Of a stretch of DNA of 57,722 bases, positions 9,301 through 17,696 are shown one piece after another (position 1 is the stretch's first letter; every line of letters begins with the position of its first letter). The position numbers and the translations under genes are program-made. The DNA lies in assembly GCF_000158175.1 (NCBI RefSeq), contig NZ_DS999411.1, positions 1,426,919-1,484,640 on the forward strand. Direction: 5' to 3'. This DNA is from Luminiphilus syltensis NOR5-1B. GTDB taxonomy: Bacteria; Pseudomonadota; Gammaproteobacteria; Pseudomonadales; Halieaceae. Under the pieces are notes generated by a model that was not told the DNA's origin, made no database searches, and saw nothing but the letters and a program-made list of their open reading frames with translations.

Positions 9301-9985
9301 CGCTTTGCAGCGCATCCATATTGCCAAAGACGGTGTCGATGCGCTCCGATTCAATGGGGCCGGGAAACAGCGTATTGACGCGAATCCCGTGCTCCTCACC
9401 AAGCTCCTTGGCGAGGCCTATGGACAGCGCATTCAATCCGGACTTTGGCACCACATAGGGTATGCGTCCGTAATAGTGGGTGCGGGAAAAAATGGTGGAG
9501 ACATTGACGATGGAGCCGCCTTCGCTCATATGCGGGACCGCCGCACGGGTCATGTTCCAGGCGCCAGCGAGTAGATTCATCGCCGCATCGAGCATGGTTT
9601 CATCGTCGCCGCGCGCGAGGCGCTCGGATTCTGAAAAGGGGATGTCACGCAGCGTGCGCCGAGGCCCGGCGCCTCCCGCGTTATTGACCAGAACATCGAT
9701 GTTGCCGAAGTGATTGACTGTGGCTTTGACAATCTCGCGACATATATCGGCTTTGGCACTGTCACCAATCGCGATGAGTATATTGTCCCGATCAAAACCT
9801 TCTTCGACGAGACCCTCCACAAAGGCCTGGAGCTTGGGCTCATTACGCCCGGTCATTACCAAATTGGCCCCCTCGCGCAGCAAACTACGGCTGATATAGC
9901 TGCCGATGTTTCCCGCGGCGCCGGTCAAAATGACCACTTTGTCGTGCAAACGTCCGCCGCTGGTGGTGCGTGTCTCAGTATTCAT
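6353..9985 (-). CDS. mcr: Bifunctional malonyl-CoA reductase (NADPH), 3-hydroxypropionate-forming
   Basis: This protein reduces malonyl-CoA to malonic semialdehyde and then to 3-hydroxypropionate, the first committed step of the 3-hydroxypropionate bi-cycle. At 1210 residues it matches the length and layout of the Chloroflexus aurantiacus enzyme (1219 aa), which has two tandem short-chain dehydrogenase units. Unit one has the nucleotide motif TGAAGNIG (21-28) and an active-site YVVPK after YYGRIP. Unit two has TGGSLGIG near 567-574 and YAVSKAG after YPNRAD. From memory of the Chloroflexus protein, NVSSYFGGEK, LTHHFRVAR, LHAFT and LTRRARAEEP are also shared. In Chloroflexus the C-terminal unit reduces malonyl-CoA and the N-terminal unit reduces the semialdehyde. 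The ATG overlaps the pcs stop (ATGA), so translation is coupled. Cytoplasmic. Confidence 0.93.
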   Translation of the reverse strand: MNTETRTTSGGRLHDKVVILTGAAGNIGSYISRSLLREGANLVMTGRNEPKLQAFVEGLVEEGFDRDNILIAIGDSAKADICREIVKATVNHFGNIDVLVNNAGGAGPRRTLRDIPFSESERLARGDDETMLDAAMNLLAGAWNMTRAAVPHMSEGGSIVNVSTIFSRTHYYGRIPYVVPKSGLNALSIGLAKELGEEHGIRVNTLFPGPIESERIDTVFGNMDALQSAPAGATSQEFRDLMITRRENPDGEYEYRYPTPNDVASTVTWLASEESAALSGHHIEVTNGMQVPAQSRSKLVSWPDKRLEDLSGQVVFLLAGSDYEDALAFAERHMVSGAKVVLAFRSLESLGLARSLCASRDLESIHLLHLEPLRRESADRCFDYIRDHFGRLDGIVVLPRSGNGEHGYSLSTAGDDDVEAFVRDEIISPVAFAAALAINLDRWGILEEAPALTYVTNPTDGHGDYLNEVKRAAIEALIRIWRHEDRQMRKKGEREWAMLPNQLVRYDNNEEDNLTFTADWAATLTNRVRRMDPINLWVPESIMRATGKSGMPQSIQRVLPGLHKGRTAVITGGSLGIGLQLGRFLAIAGARVLLSARSKEKLEEARHEIVEELRGVGYPNAHQRVHILPDIDVGDEEALERLYNHSIELFGNVDFLINNAGISGAEEMVVDMSLEAWNRTMYANLISNYSLIRKYAPKMKANGYGVVLNVSSYFGGEKYVAVAYPNRADYAVSKAGQRVLAEILSRHLGPEIRINALAPGPVDGARLRGLGGAPGLFERRGRLVLENKRLNSVHKAVLAALREGATPEVIMALSRNALGDAKPTAGQSKALDKLFAQVEDSPEGGNSTAFLLNRDLAEKLMNRLVTGGLFTPESATQFMEGFVDAPAIFFDEKSVNKAAAGIEAGILNRLHLHKMPTDEQIGLSTVFHLADDIASGETFHPSGGLKFDRSVTEGELLLPPDRDSLAKLKGKRVVLIGDSMREELSAIGNGFINQGVASLTVLTRSPEACEEVQHSLQKSNSVTLDVRCIEDNIEDALDDLLQNQGGFDVVVSAPFSRLPYNPLAAEREGSWNRVLSHTDFARLIDEQLTHHFRVARRAALVPNCQIVLLTPDTSFVSSREEFALALFVKNSLHAFTVTLGVETERLPTVPAVNQVQLTRRARAEEPATESELQEEMERLVSAVLQCAVPAPSPSESRYLARIFRGNAVTV

Positions 9986-12900
9986 CGCAGTGCTCCTGCA
10001 GATCCGGTGTCAATGTTTGCGAGGGTTTCCCCCCGCTGTTCGGCTTCGCGAATGGCCCAGGCGCGGTAAAGTTCATCCCGCGTTTTGAGCCCCGGGCGGG
10101 GAAGGTCATGGGTGGCGACGTAATTCGCCCCCGCATGACGGTTTTCCCACATGGCCTGGTGGGCCTCGGCAATATCGGTCAGGGGCACGGCGACCGGTGG
10201 CATGACATCGATCAGGCCACCGGCAATCCGTTCCTGCATTTCTGCAAATTCCCGTGCCGTATTGAGGTGGGTACCCCGGATCTCTGCACTGGGCATAATG
10301 ATTCGCCGCTGTCGCATCCAGACCTGCGGCGCATAAAAGCTGAAGCGACAACCGCTGAGGTCTTCGGAGTAAACCACTTTCCCGATATTGGGTTTAACCA
10401 GTGATGTCGCCAAGCCCAGGCCGTCGCGGCGGGCGCGTTCGAACACCACGTCGGGCAATCCGCGCTTATCCAGCGTATTGCGCAGGAACGGCGCAATCGC
10501 TGATCCAATGGGCTTGAGCGTTCGGTCGGAGAACCGGCGTACCGCCTCTTTAAAGGCCTCCGACTCCGTGAAGGGATCCGGTAGTTCGGGAAACGCCCCC
10601 GGTGGATCAAAGTCGTCGCCCAATTTGCGGGCGATGGCATCGACGCTGACCACACCGGTGAGTCGCGTGCCGAAGCCCAGCGAGGTAACGAATTCGCGCT
10701 GTGCGGCGTTATCGGCAAGTACTGCTACCTGAGCCCCAAGACTGCATCCGACTTCGATGGCCTCGATCGCAACCGGATCGACCACGCCATCCTCAGCGCC
10801 CGGTCCATAAATAACCAGAAGTGACTTTCCGGCTCGCATCTCGGCGCGGTCAAACATTTCAGCCGGCGACGAGCGTCCGGTTTTACCCATAAATGAAAAA
10901 CGGTATCCGGACGAGGCGCCGTAAAAGGCCAGCACGCCGCCGTTGCCCAATAATTGGAATGAGCGCGGGAAGGCCAGTTCCCCCGCGTGAGAAACCACGT
11001 AGTCGATGTCGCCGCCGGCCTGCGCCCGGGCCTCCGCGACGAAAGCTTCGCCGGCTTGCTCCCAGGCATCCCACGCAGCCGGATCCTCGGGTACCGGGGT
11101 AAAGATATCTTTCCAAAGCGGATTTTTTCGATTTACCGCCGCACCGCCAAACTCACGAACGCGTTCGCCGCGATCATCGGAGGACACCATTCCAACGACC
11201 GACAGACCGCTCTGCCGCGCCGTGCGCAGACAGTCCAGTCCAGTGCCCGTCGCTGCGCCTTCCACAAACAATCGCCGCCCGGGCTTGATGTTTAGCGTCG
11301 TAAACAGTGCACGGTGAATGGTACCGAGGGTCAGCCCGTAGGAGCCCGCTTCCTCAATAGTGAGACTGGGAAGCTTGGGATGTAACTGCGGACCCTGCAC
11401 CGCAAGGAACTGCCCATGACTACCATCGTTCTGTTCATAGCCCTGGATACGGAAATCGGCGGCCATTGGGTCCAGACCCTGATCCGGCGAGAGCAGTTCG
11501 CTTTGGCCGGAGTAAATTGTGACCAACTGTCCAACGGATAATCTTCCCTCGCGCAGCAGTTCGGAACCAAGCTGGGCGACGATCGCGACGCCGCCGGAGC
11601 CGGTGACCTGTACATCAGAGTCCCGGGCATCGAAGGGGGAGACCGGAATACCCGTGATGGCCCAGATGTCATTGAAGTTCATTTCGGAGGCGAGTATGAA
11701 AACGAGGGCCTCGTTGGGACCGGGGGTGGGCGTTGGAAATACCAGCAGTTTTTCCGCATCTTTGGGATCGGCGTGCGCGGGCGCACCGGTGTGCGGATTC
11801 TTGCAGACCCCCATTCCGTACTGGTAGCGCGGTACTGGTGTGACACCGGCGAAAAAGGGTGCGCCCAGGGGGATAAGATCGCCCGCCGCTTCCAACGCCT
11901 GGCGCTGTTCCATAGGTGCATCGGCGGGCACCGGCGTGTACTTGATGGGCAGCGGCGCACTACGTCGTTCGAGGAAAGCGCTGATACCCACGGGGCCGGC
12001 TGCCGGGTCGCAGACCGCTGCGGCAAAGAGCTCTGCTTCATGCTTCAGACCCGCGGACTGGCCCTGCTCTGCACCAAAGCGAATGGCGTCGATGACCCGC
12101 TCAAGGCAGTGACCGCGGCCGCTGCCCTTGAGCTGCGTAAAGGTGCTGGCCAGTGCCGCGTCATGGAGCAGTTCATCGTCGATGGTCAATTTTTCTTCGC
12201 GACTGGCAAGGTAGGCCTGCTGGCGCGAAAGGGCGTCTGCTATCGGGCCAGTACCAGCAAAGTGCTCCCTAAGCATTGCCATGGCGGTTTCAACCGCACT
12301 CACTCCGGGCTGTGGGACGATGCTGTCGACAAGTCCGATCTCGAGGGCTTCATCGGCGTCGATGTTACGGCCGGACGCGATCATGCGAATGGCGTCAATC
12401 AAACCTTCGCGCCCGCGGCGTTGTTGCAGCCGCCGCACAAGACGCTGTGTGCCGCCGTAGCCCGGTAATAGATTGAGGTTGATCTCGGGTTGTCCGAAGC
12501 GCGCCTGCGGATCGGCAACGATACAGCCGCAGGCCAGGGCGAGCTCACAGCCTCCACCCAGCGCTGGACCGTTGACTGCGGCGATCACTGGTTTGCCCAG
12601 ATTTTCCAGCACCGAAAACGCGGTGTGGGCTGCATTGGGCGGTGTACGCGCGGACTCCATGTCACCCGCTTCGCCGATCTCAAGCAGTTCCTTAACGTCG
12701 GCCCCCGCGACGAAGGCATTGCGCGCGCCCGTGACAACGAGCGCCTCAATACGGTCCTGCTGGGCGATGTGCTGCAGAACGGTATTGAGTTCATCCAGGG
12801 AGCGTTCGTTGAGTGAATTCACCGGGGGAGAGTCGATCACCAGCAGTGCAACAAAATGTCCTCGCACAATTTCATGGGTTTCGAGGCGCAGGAAACGATA

Positions 12901-15411
12901 GCTCTGTACGATTTCCCGTGCCTGAGTGAGCTGGCCAAAGGACTTCCAGTTGGCTACGATTTGCTGAATATCCCCAACGACTTCAGGGTTGCGCAAGGTC
13001 GATAGATCACCCAGGGGATCATCCAGAAGAATAGCGCGCAGGGTGCGACGCATGTATTTGCCCGAGCGTGTTTCCGGGAAAGCGGGGACAACCAGAAAGT
13101 CCGAGGGCACCGCGGTCACGCCTTTTTCGCTGCGAACCAGGCCCTGAAGTCGGCTGAAGTCATCGTCACCCAGTCGCGAACCCGGCGCGGCTATCAGAAA
13201 GGCTACCGGTGTCTCGCCTTTTTCATCGTGGGGTGCGCCAACGACCACGACATTGCCGATCGGGGAGTCAGTACGCAACGTCTTGTCACGCAGGATGGCA
13301 CCCTCGATCTCTTCAGTACCAATGCGGTGCCCGGAGACGTTGATGACGTCATCGGAACGTCCGTGCAGCGTAAAGGCACCGTCGTCGTGGGTTCGCGCAT
13401 AGTCGCCCTGAGTGTAGGCCAGGCCATCACTCCAGCGATTGAAGTAAACGTTGGTGAAACGTTCGATATCGCCGCGCCAATCCTCGCTTTCGAGGTTCTG
13501 TGCATCTCCCCAGATGGTGCGTGCGAGATAGGGGTAGGGCTGGGTGATGACCAGTTCGCCTTTCTCCCCGGGCTCCGCGAGGCGCCATGCACTGGCACTG
13601 CCATCAGCGGCGTTTTCTGTGGCAATACGAACTTCCGCCTGAATCCAGGGCAGGGGCCAGGTCTTGGCGTCGGGTTGCAGATCCTTTAAGTCTCCCCACG
13701 GGCAGGAAAACACCATTCCGCCGTGTTCTGTTGCCCAATAGGAGTTGATGTAATGGTCGCAGATCTTTTCCATGCCGAACTGCTGTACTGCCGGTGAGAC
13801 GGGCTCCGCACAGAAGGTCGCCACTTTCACACCGCTCATATCGTAAGCCGACATGTCCTCGACACTGGCCGGGTCAGTCATAACGGCTTTCAGGAAGGTG
13901 GAGCCTGCTTTGAAAATGGTCGCGCCCTGGCGCTCGATAATCGATGAAAAACGCCCCGCATGGGGAAACAGTGGCGAGCCCTCGGCGATGATGGTGGCAA
14001 TACCAAGGCACAGCGGTGCGGCAATGAGGTAGGCCTGCCCGGTAATCCAGCCTGGATCCCCGACAACATAGATCCGGTCATCTTCCGTTGCGTCAAACAC
14101 CATGCGCATGCTGTGGGCGATGCCTGCGAGCCAGCCACCATGGGTGTGTACGACGCCCTTGGGCTTACCGGTAGAGCCCGAGGTGTAAATGATAAACAGG
14201 GGCCAGTCTGCAGCGACCGGAAGCGCTGGGTGGGAAGCATTGAGCGCTTTGTACAGATCAGAATCAGAGAGTTCGAGAAGCCCCTCGATTGTGTCTGCGG
14301 TAAAGCCTGCTCCGACGGCAGCGGCGAGTACCTTCTCGGTTGCCTCACCAATGAGCTCGTGAGACCAGCGATCCCGCGATTGGCGAACAATATCCTGACC
14401 GGTATAGCGCACGACCACGACCTGTTTGACCGTGTGCTCCACAGCAGCGAGCTCGCGCGCAACGGTAGTGCGCAGTTCAGCGGATAGATCCGCAGGAATA
14501 TCGGTTTCGTCGGTTAGAGCGGCACCCAGCTCACGCATGAGATCGCTGCGTTCAATGGTGATCTCACCGGTAAGCCCCTGCGTTACGCGTTGACCGATGC
14601 GATCTTTGGCTTCTCCGAGCTCAAATCCGGCCAGAACGTCATTCAGGCAAGCCAGCGCCGAGGGTAGCGGGATGAAGTTGTCCAGCGCCTGGTCCGTGTA
14701 GGCTTCTTTGTAGGGAACGACCTCGGCGTTGCGGTAGCCCCCGTCAGCGGTGATAACGACTTTTGCGCCGGCATCATAAATACGATCTGAGAGCGTTTTC
14801 GCCGAAAAACCGCCAAAAACCGGCGTGTAGATAATGCCCAGTCGTTTCGCCGCCTGTGTGTAATAAATCTGCTCAAGAATATTAGGCAGGTTGAGCGCGA
14901 TGCGGTCTCCGCGCTCAAGGCCGAGGGATTTAAGAACTTCGGCGGCAACAACGGTGGATGCGAGCAGCTGACGGAAGCTAACCGTCGTTTCCTGTACCGG
15001 ACCGCCTTTACCTTCATTACGTGATGGATCCCAGCGGTCACCTTCAAATAGAATTGCAGGCGCGTTGCCGCGACCGGCGAGAACGTGGCGGTCAACTTCA
15101 TTGAAGCAGGCGTTGGTTAATGCGCCGCTGTACCAGCGATAAAAAGGCGCAGCGCTGTCGTCAAAGGCCGAGCGCCAGGGGCGCCAGTCATCGGGGTGTG
15201 CTGGCGCTGGATCTTGCGTGCCCGCAGTGCCGAGTCCATGCCAATGTCCGTCGCTTTCAATGCGGACCCAGTCACTGCCGTCGAACCAGTGCAGTTCTCG
15301 TGCAGCAATGTCCCCATGGTAGCGCCCTGGATCTTGAGAGACCTGCGCGCGCTGCGCCTGCTCGTCGGACGCATTGCGCAGGCGTCCCCAGCGATTTGTA
15401 TCTGAATCCAC
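9982..15411 (-). CDS. pcs: Trifunctional propionyl-CoA synthase
   Basis: The product turns 3-hydroxypropionate into propionyl-CoA in one polypeptide (1809 aa; Chloroflexus Pcs about 1822 aa). Domains in order: an acetyl-CoA-synthetase-like domain (about 1-810) with the AMP-binding motif YTSGSTGKPKG near 405, DPGWITGQAY and the C-terminal catalytic lysine in SGKYMRR near 784; a crotonase-type dehydratase (about 850-1110) with FVAGADVKELLEIG and GPALGGGCELALACG; and a medium-chain NAD(P)H-dependent acryloyl-CoA reductase (about 1250-1809) with VEGAATGTGLDCLRTARQSG. Start is GTG at 15409-15411 with GAGGT just upstream. The stop overlaps the mcr start by 4 bp, so pcs-mcr is one operon. The fusion retains reactive acryloyl-CoA inside the enzyme, as known for the family. 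Confidence 0.95.
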   Translation of the reverse strand: MDSDTNRWGRLRNASDEQAQRAQVSQDPGRYHGDIAARELHWFDGSDWVRIESDGHWHGLGTAGTQDPAPAHPDDWRPWRSAFDDSAAPFYRWYSGALTNACFNEVDRHVLAGRGNAPAILFEGDRWDPSRNEGKGGPVQETTVSFRQLLASTVVAAEVLKSLGLERGDRIALNLPNILEQIYYTQAAKRLGIIYTPVFGGFSAKTLSDRIYDAGAKVVITADGGYRNAEVVPYKEAYTDQALDNFIPLPSALACLNDVLAGFELGEAKDRIGQRVTQGLTGEITIERSDLMRELGAALTDETDIPADLSAELRTTVARELAAVEHTVKQVVVVRYTGQDIVRQSRDRWSHELIGEATEKVLAAAVGAGFTADTIEGLLELSDSDLYKALNASHPALPVAADWPLFIIYTSGSTGKPKGVVHTHGGWLAGIAHSMRMVFDATEDDRIYVVGDPGWITGQAYLIAAPLCLGIATIIAEGSPLFPHAGRFSSIIERQGATIFKAGSTFLKAVMTDPASVEDMSAYDMSGVKVATFCAEPVSPAVQQFGMEKICDHYINSYWATEHGGMVFSCPWGDLKDLQPDAKTWPLPWIQAEVRIATENAADGSASAWRLAEPGEKGELVITQPYPYLARTIWGDAQNLESEDWRGDIERFTNVYFNRWSDGLAYTQGDYARTHDDGAFTLHGRSDDVINVSGHRIGTEEIEGAILRDKTLRTDSPIGNVVVVGAPHDEKGETPVAFLIAAPGSRLGDDDFSRLQGLVRSEKGVTAVPSDFLVVPAFPETRSGKYMRRTLRAILLDDPLGDLSTLRNPEVVGDIQQIVANWKSFGQLTQAREIVQSYRFLRLETHEIVRGHFVALLVIDSPPVNSLNERSLDELNTVLQHIAQQDRIEALVVTGARNAFVAGADVKELLEIGEAGDMESARTPPNAAHTAFSVLENLGKPVIAAVNGPALGGGCELALACGCIVADPQARFGQPEINLNLLPGYGGTQRLVRRLQQRRGREGLIDAIRMIASGRNIDADEALEIGLVDSIVPQPGVSAVETAMAMLREHFAGTGPIADALSRQQAYLASREEKLTIDDELLHDAALASTFTQLKGSGRGHCLERVIDAIRFGAEQGQSAGLKHEAELFAAAVCDPAAGPVGISAFLERRSAPLPIKYTPVPADAPMEQRQALEAAGDLIPLGAPFFAGVTPVPRYQYGMGVCKNPHTGAPAHADPKDAEKLLVFPTPTPGPNEALVFILASEMNFNDIWAITGIPVSPFDARDSDVQVTGSGGVAIVAQLGSELLREGRLSVGQLVTIYSGQSELLSPDQGLDPMAADFRIQGYEQNDGSHGQFLAVQGPQLHPKLPSLTIEEAGSYGLTLGTIHRALFTTLNIKPGRRLFVEGAATGTGLDCLRTARQSGLSVVGMVSSDDRGERVREFGGAAVNRKNPLWKDIFTPVPEDPAAWDAWEQAGEAFVAEARAQAGGDIDYVVSHAGELAFPRSFQLLGNGGVLAFYGASSGYRFSFMGKTGRSSPAEMFDRAEMRAGKSLLVIYGPGAEDGVVDPVAIEAIEVGCSLGAQVAVLADNAAQREFVTSLGFGTRLTGVVSVDAIARKLGDDFDPPGAFPELPDPFTESEAFKEAVRRFSDRTLKPIGSAIAPFLRNTLDKRGLPDVVFERARRDGLGLATSLVKPNIGKVVYSEDLSGCRFSFYAPQVWMRQRRIIMPSAEIRGTHLNTAREFAEMQERIAGGLIDVMPPVAVPLTDIAEAHQAMWENRHAGANYVATHDLPRPGLKTRDELYRAWAIREAEQRGETLANIDTGSAGALR

Positions 15412-15461
15412 GCTGACCTCGTTCTTATCTTGTTATCTGTATTGACGCGCTTGCGCTATTC

Positions 15462-15479
15462 TTTGTTTACCGTAACAAA
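15462..15479. promoter_or_regulatory. Perfect dyad upstream of pcs, possible operator
   Basis: The 18-bp sequence TTTGTT-TACCGT-AACAAA is a perfect 6-bp inverted repeat about 50 bp before the pcs start and within the divergent pcs/ABC-transporter spacer. Its size and symmetry suit a dimeric repressor such as a TetR- or MarR-type protein. No such regulator is encoded in the window. The remaining spacer (15412-15840) holds no clear gene; a 21-codon reading frame with a good ribosome-binding site is listed separately. Confidence 0.4.
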
Positions 15480-15663
15480 AATTTTCGGCAACTTAAAAGT
15501 TACGCGCCGGAAAGTGACGCAGATCAACGAGGGTTTCTCATGGGTTGGCCCTACCTCGGGAATAAGTGCTCCAACAGAGTTAATGACTACACACCCTTGC
15601 CCCGCTCTCGGCGGGTAGAACCTGTAGAAAAGCTATAGAAAACAACGACGTGGGGGTGGAGTT

Positions 15664-15726
15664 ATGCGCTGGAAATTCGAGAAACCAGAGTTGGAGCCGG
15701 AGCACGCCGTACCGGCACGCATTTAG
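15664..15726 (+). CDS. Possible 20-residue peptide upstream of the ABC transporter
   Basis: An ATG at 15664 preceded by a purine-rich GGGGTGGAG two bases upstream opens a 20-codon frame (MRWKFEKPELEPEHAVPARI) ending at TAG 15724-15726. It sits ~115 bp before the ABC exporter on the same strand. It could be a leader peptide, a small cargo peptide or the start of a decayed gene. No conserved precursor motif is recognised, so this is only a candidate. Confidence 0.2.
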   Translation: MRWKFEKPELEPEHAVPARI

Positions 15727-15840
15727 CCGGTATTGGCCGTGCTAGTATTCCTTAACCTCAGGGCACGCCGGCCATGGTGCTTGCCCCAGTCGTCGAATCC
15801 CGCCAGACAATCCCATTAAGCGCACCGGACAGAGTTAGGT

Positions 15841-17670
15841 TTGAGCAAGCAGAGTGCATCGAATTCCTTCCAGAAATTCTTTTCTGTATTCAAGTACAGC
15901 CGTATTGCTGTGGAAATTGTCTGGAGTACCAGTGCACCCCTGACCGTGGTCATGGCGCTCACCACGCTGGTAGCGGGTGTATTGCCGGCGTCGATCGCCT
16001 CCATTGGTGGCCTGTTTGTGGACGCAGTAGCCACGGCAATCCAGCAAACCGATGGGATCGCGGAAGCGGCAAGGGCCGATGCTCTGCGCTACGTGCTCAT
16101 CGAGGCCGGCCTGGTGGTACTGATGACTGGCGCCCAGAAATTAAATTCCATCTGCCAATCGATCCTGCGGATATTACTGGGTAACAAGATCAATGTAATG
16201 ATCCTGGAAAAGGCGCTGACGCTCGAGTTGGCGCATTTTGAGGACGCCGAGTACTACGACAAACTCGTCCGGGCCCGTCGTGAGGCATCAAGCCGGCCAT
16301 TGAGTCTGGTTATCAAGACCTTTGATTTGCTTCGGGACATCATTGCCCTGATTACCATTGCCCTGTTCCTGCTGCAGTTCTCCCCTTGGGCCGTATTATT
16401 GCTGGTTATCGCCGGCATACCGGCGTTTATTGCCGAGGCCAAATTCTCTGGCGAGGCATTTCGTATTCAACGCCGTCGGTCTGCGGAGCGCCGTATGCAG
16501 ATTTACCTGGAAATGGTGTTGACCCGGGAAGACGGGGTCAAGGAAGTCAAGCTGTTGCAATTGGGTAAAGTGTTTCTGCAGCGCTACGTGGATATCTTCC
16601 GCAACATCTATAAGGAAGATCGCAGTCTGGTGTTGCGCCGAGCTCTCTGGGGTTATGTTCTCGGTCTGCTGGCCAGTGTCGGATTCTATTTTGCCTATGG
16701 CTGGGTCGGTTTCGCCGCCATCGCCGGAGCGATCACCATTGGCCAGATGACGATGTATATCGCTCAGTTTCGCCTGGGACAGAATGCGGTTACCAACAGT
16801 CTTACCTCGATCAATGGCATGTACGAAGACAATCTTTACTTGTCCAATCTGACCGAGTATCTGGAACACAAGGTGCCGGAACAAACCGGAGCGCAGACCG
16901 AGGGTCCAAATCCCAAGGATGGCATTCGGTTTGAACGGGTCTGTTTTTACTACCCCGGTAGCGAAACGCCTGCACTGCACGATGTCAATTTACATATCAG
17001 GGCCGGCGAGAGCATGGCCATTGTGGGTGAGAATGGCAGCGGCAAAACGACGCTGATCAAGTTGTTAACCCGGCTGTATCAACCGAGTTCTGGCAGCATC
17101 ACTTTTCAGGGCTTGCCGCTGGAAGATTGGGATATTAACGCTCTCCGTCAAAAGGTCGGCGTTATCTTTCAGGATTTTGCGCGTTACCAGCTAATGGTGG
17201 GCGAAAACATCGGCATTGGCGATGTGGCGGATATGGAGGATGAGTCCAAAGTAGTGACTGCCGCAGGCAAGGGCATGGCCGATGCCTTCATCAGGGATTT
17301 ACCGGAGCGCTACAACACGCAATTGGGTACCTGGTTCAAGGATGGCAAGGAATTGTCCGGCGGCCAGTGGCAGAAGATTGCCCTGTCACGGGCATTCATG
17401 CGCAGCAAGGCGGAGGTGCTGATTCTGGATGAACCTACCGCGGCCATTGACGCCCGCGCCGAGGCGGAGCTTTTTGCCCATTTCCGCGACCTGACAGCCA
17501 ACCGGATATCCATCATTATTTCGCACCGCTTCTCAACGGTACGTATGGCTGATCACATTATTGTCTTGGAAAAATCCAGGATAACGGAGGAGGGTAGCCA
17601 TGAGGAATTACTTGCTGCCGACGGCCAATACGCCACCCTGTTTCATCTACAGGCGCAGGGCTATCAGTGA
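15841..17670 (+). CDS. ABC transporter, fused permease and ATPase (exporter type)
   Basis: This 609-residue half-transporter has an N-terminal membrane domain (to about residue 340) with several hydrophobic helices and a C-terminal nucleotide-binding domain. Walker A is GENGSGKTTLIKLL near 394-407, the Q-loop is VGVIFQDFARYQ, the signature is LSGGQ near 505, Walker B is VLILDEPTAAID near 526 and the H-loop is IIISHRFST. It would act as a homodimer in the inner membrane. An in-frame TAA at 15817-15819 limits the start, leaving TTG at 15841 as the first usable codon. The cargo is unknown. It is divergent from pcs and convergent with korB, whose stop is only 26 bp away. Confidence 0.9.
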   Translation: MSKQSASNSFQKFFSVFKYSRIAVEIVWSTSAPLTVVMALTTLVAGVLPASIASIGGLFVDAVATAIQQTDGIAEAARADALRYVLIEAGLVVLMTGAQKLNSICQSILRILLGNKINVMILEKALTLELAHFEDAEYYDKLVRARREASSRPLSLVIKTFDLLRDIIALITIALFLLQFSPWAVLLLVIAGIPAFIAEAKFSGEAFRIQRRRSAERRMQIYLEMVLTREDGVKEVKLLQLGKVFLQRYVDIFRNIYKEDRSLVLRRALWGYVLGLLASVGFYFAYGWVGFAAIAGAITIGQMTMYIAQFRLGQNAVTNSLTSINGMYEDNLYLSNLTEYLEHKVPEQTGAQTEGPNPKDGIRFERVCFYYPGSETPALHDVNLHIRAGESMAIVGENGSGKTTLIKLLTRLYQPSSGSITFQGLPLEDWDINALRQKVGVIFQDFARYQLMVGENIGIGDVADMEDESKVVTAAGKGMADAFIRDLPERYNTQLGTWFKDGKELSGGQWQKIALSRAFMRSKAEVLILDEPTAAIDARAEAELFAHFRDLTANRISIIISHRFSTVRMADHIIVLEKSRITEEGSHEELLAADGQYATLFHLQAQGYQ

Positions 17671-17696
17671 GTCCGCACAACCCGCGCCGCTGCGGT

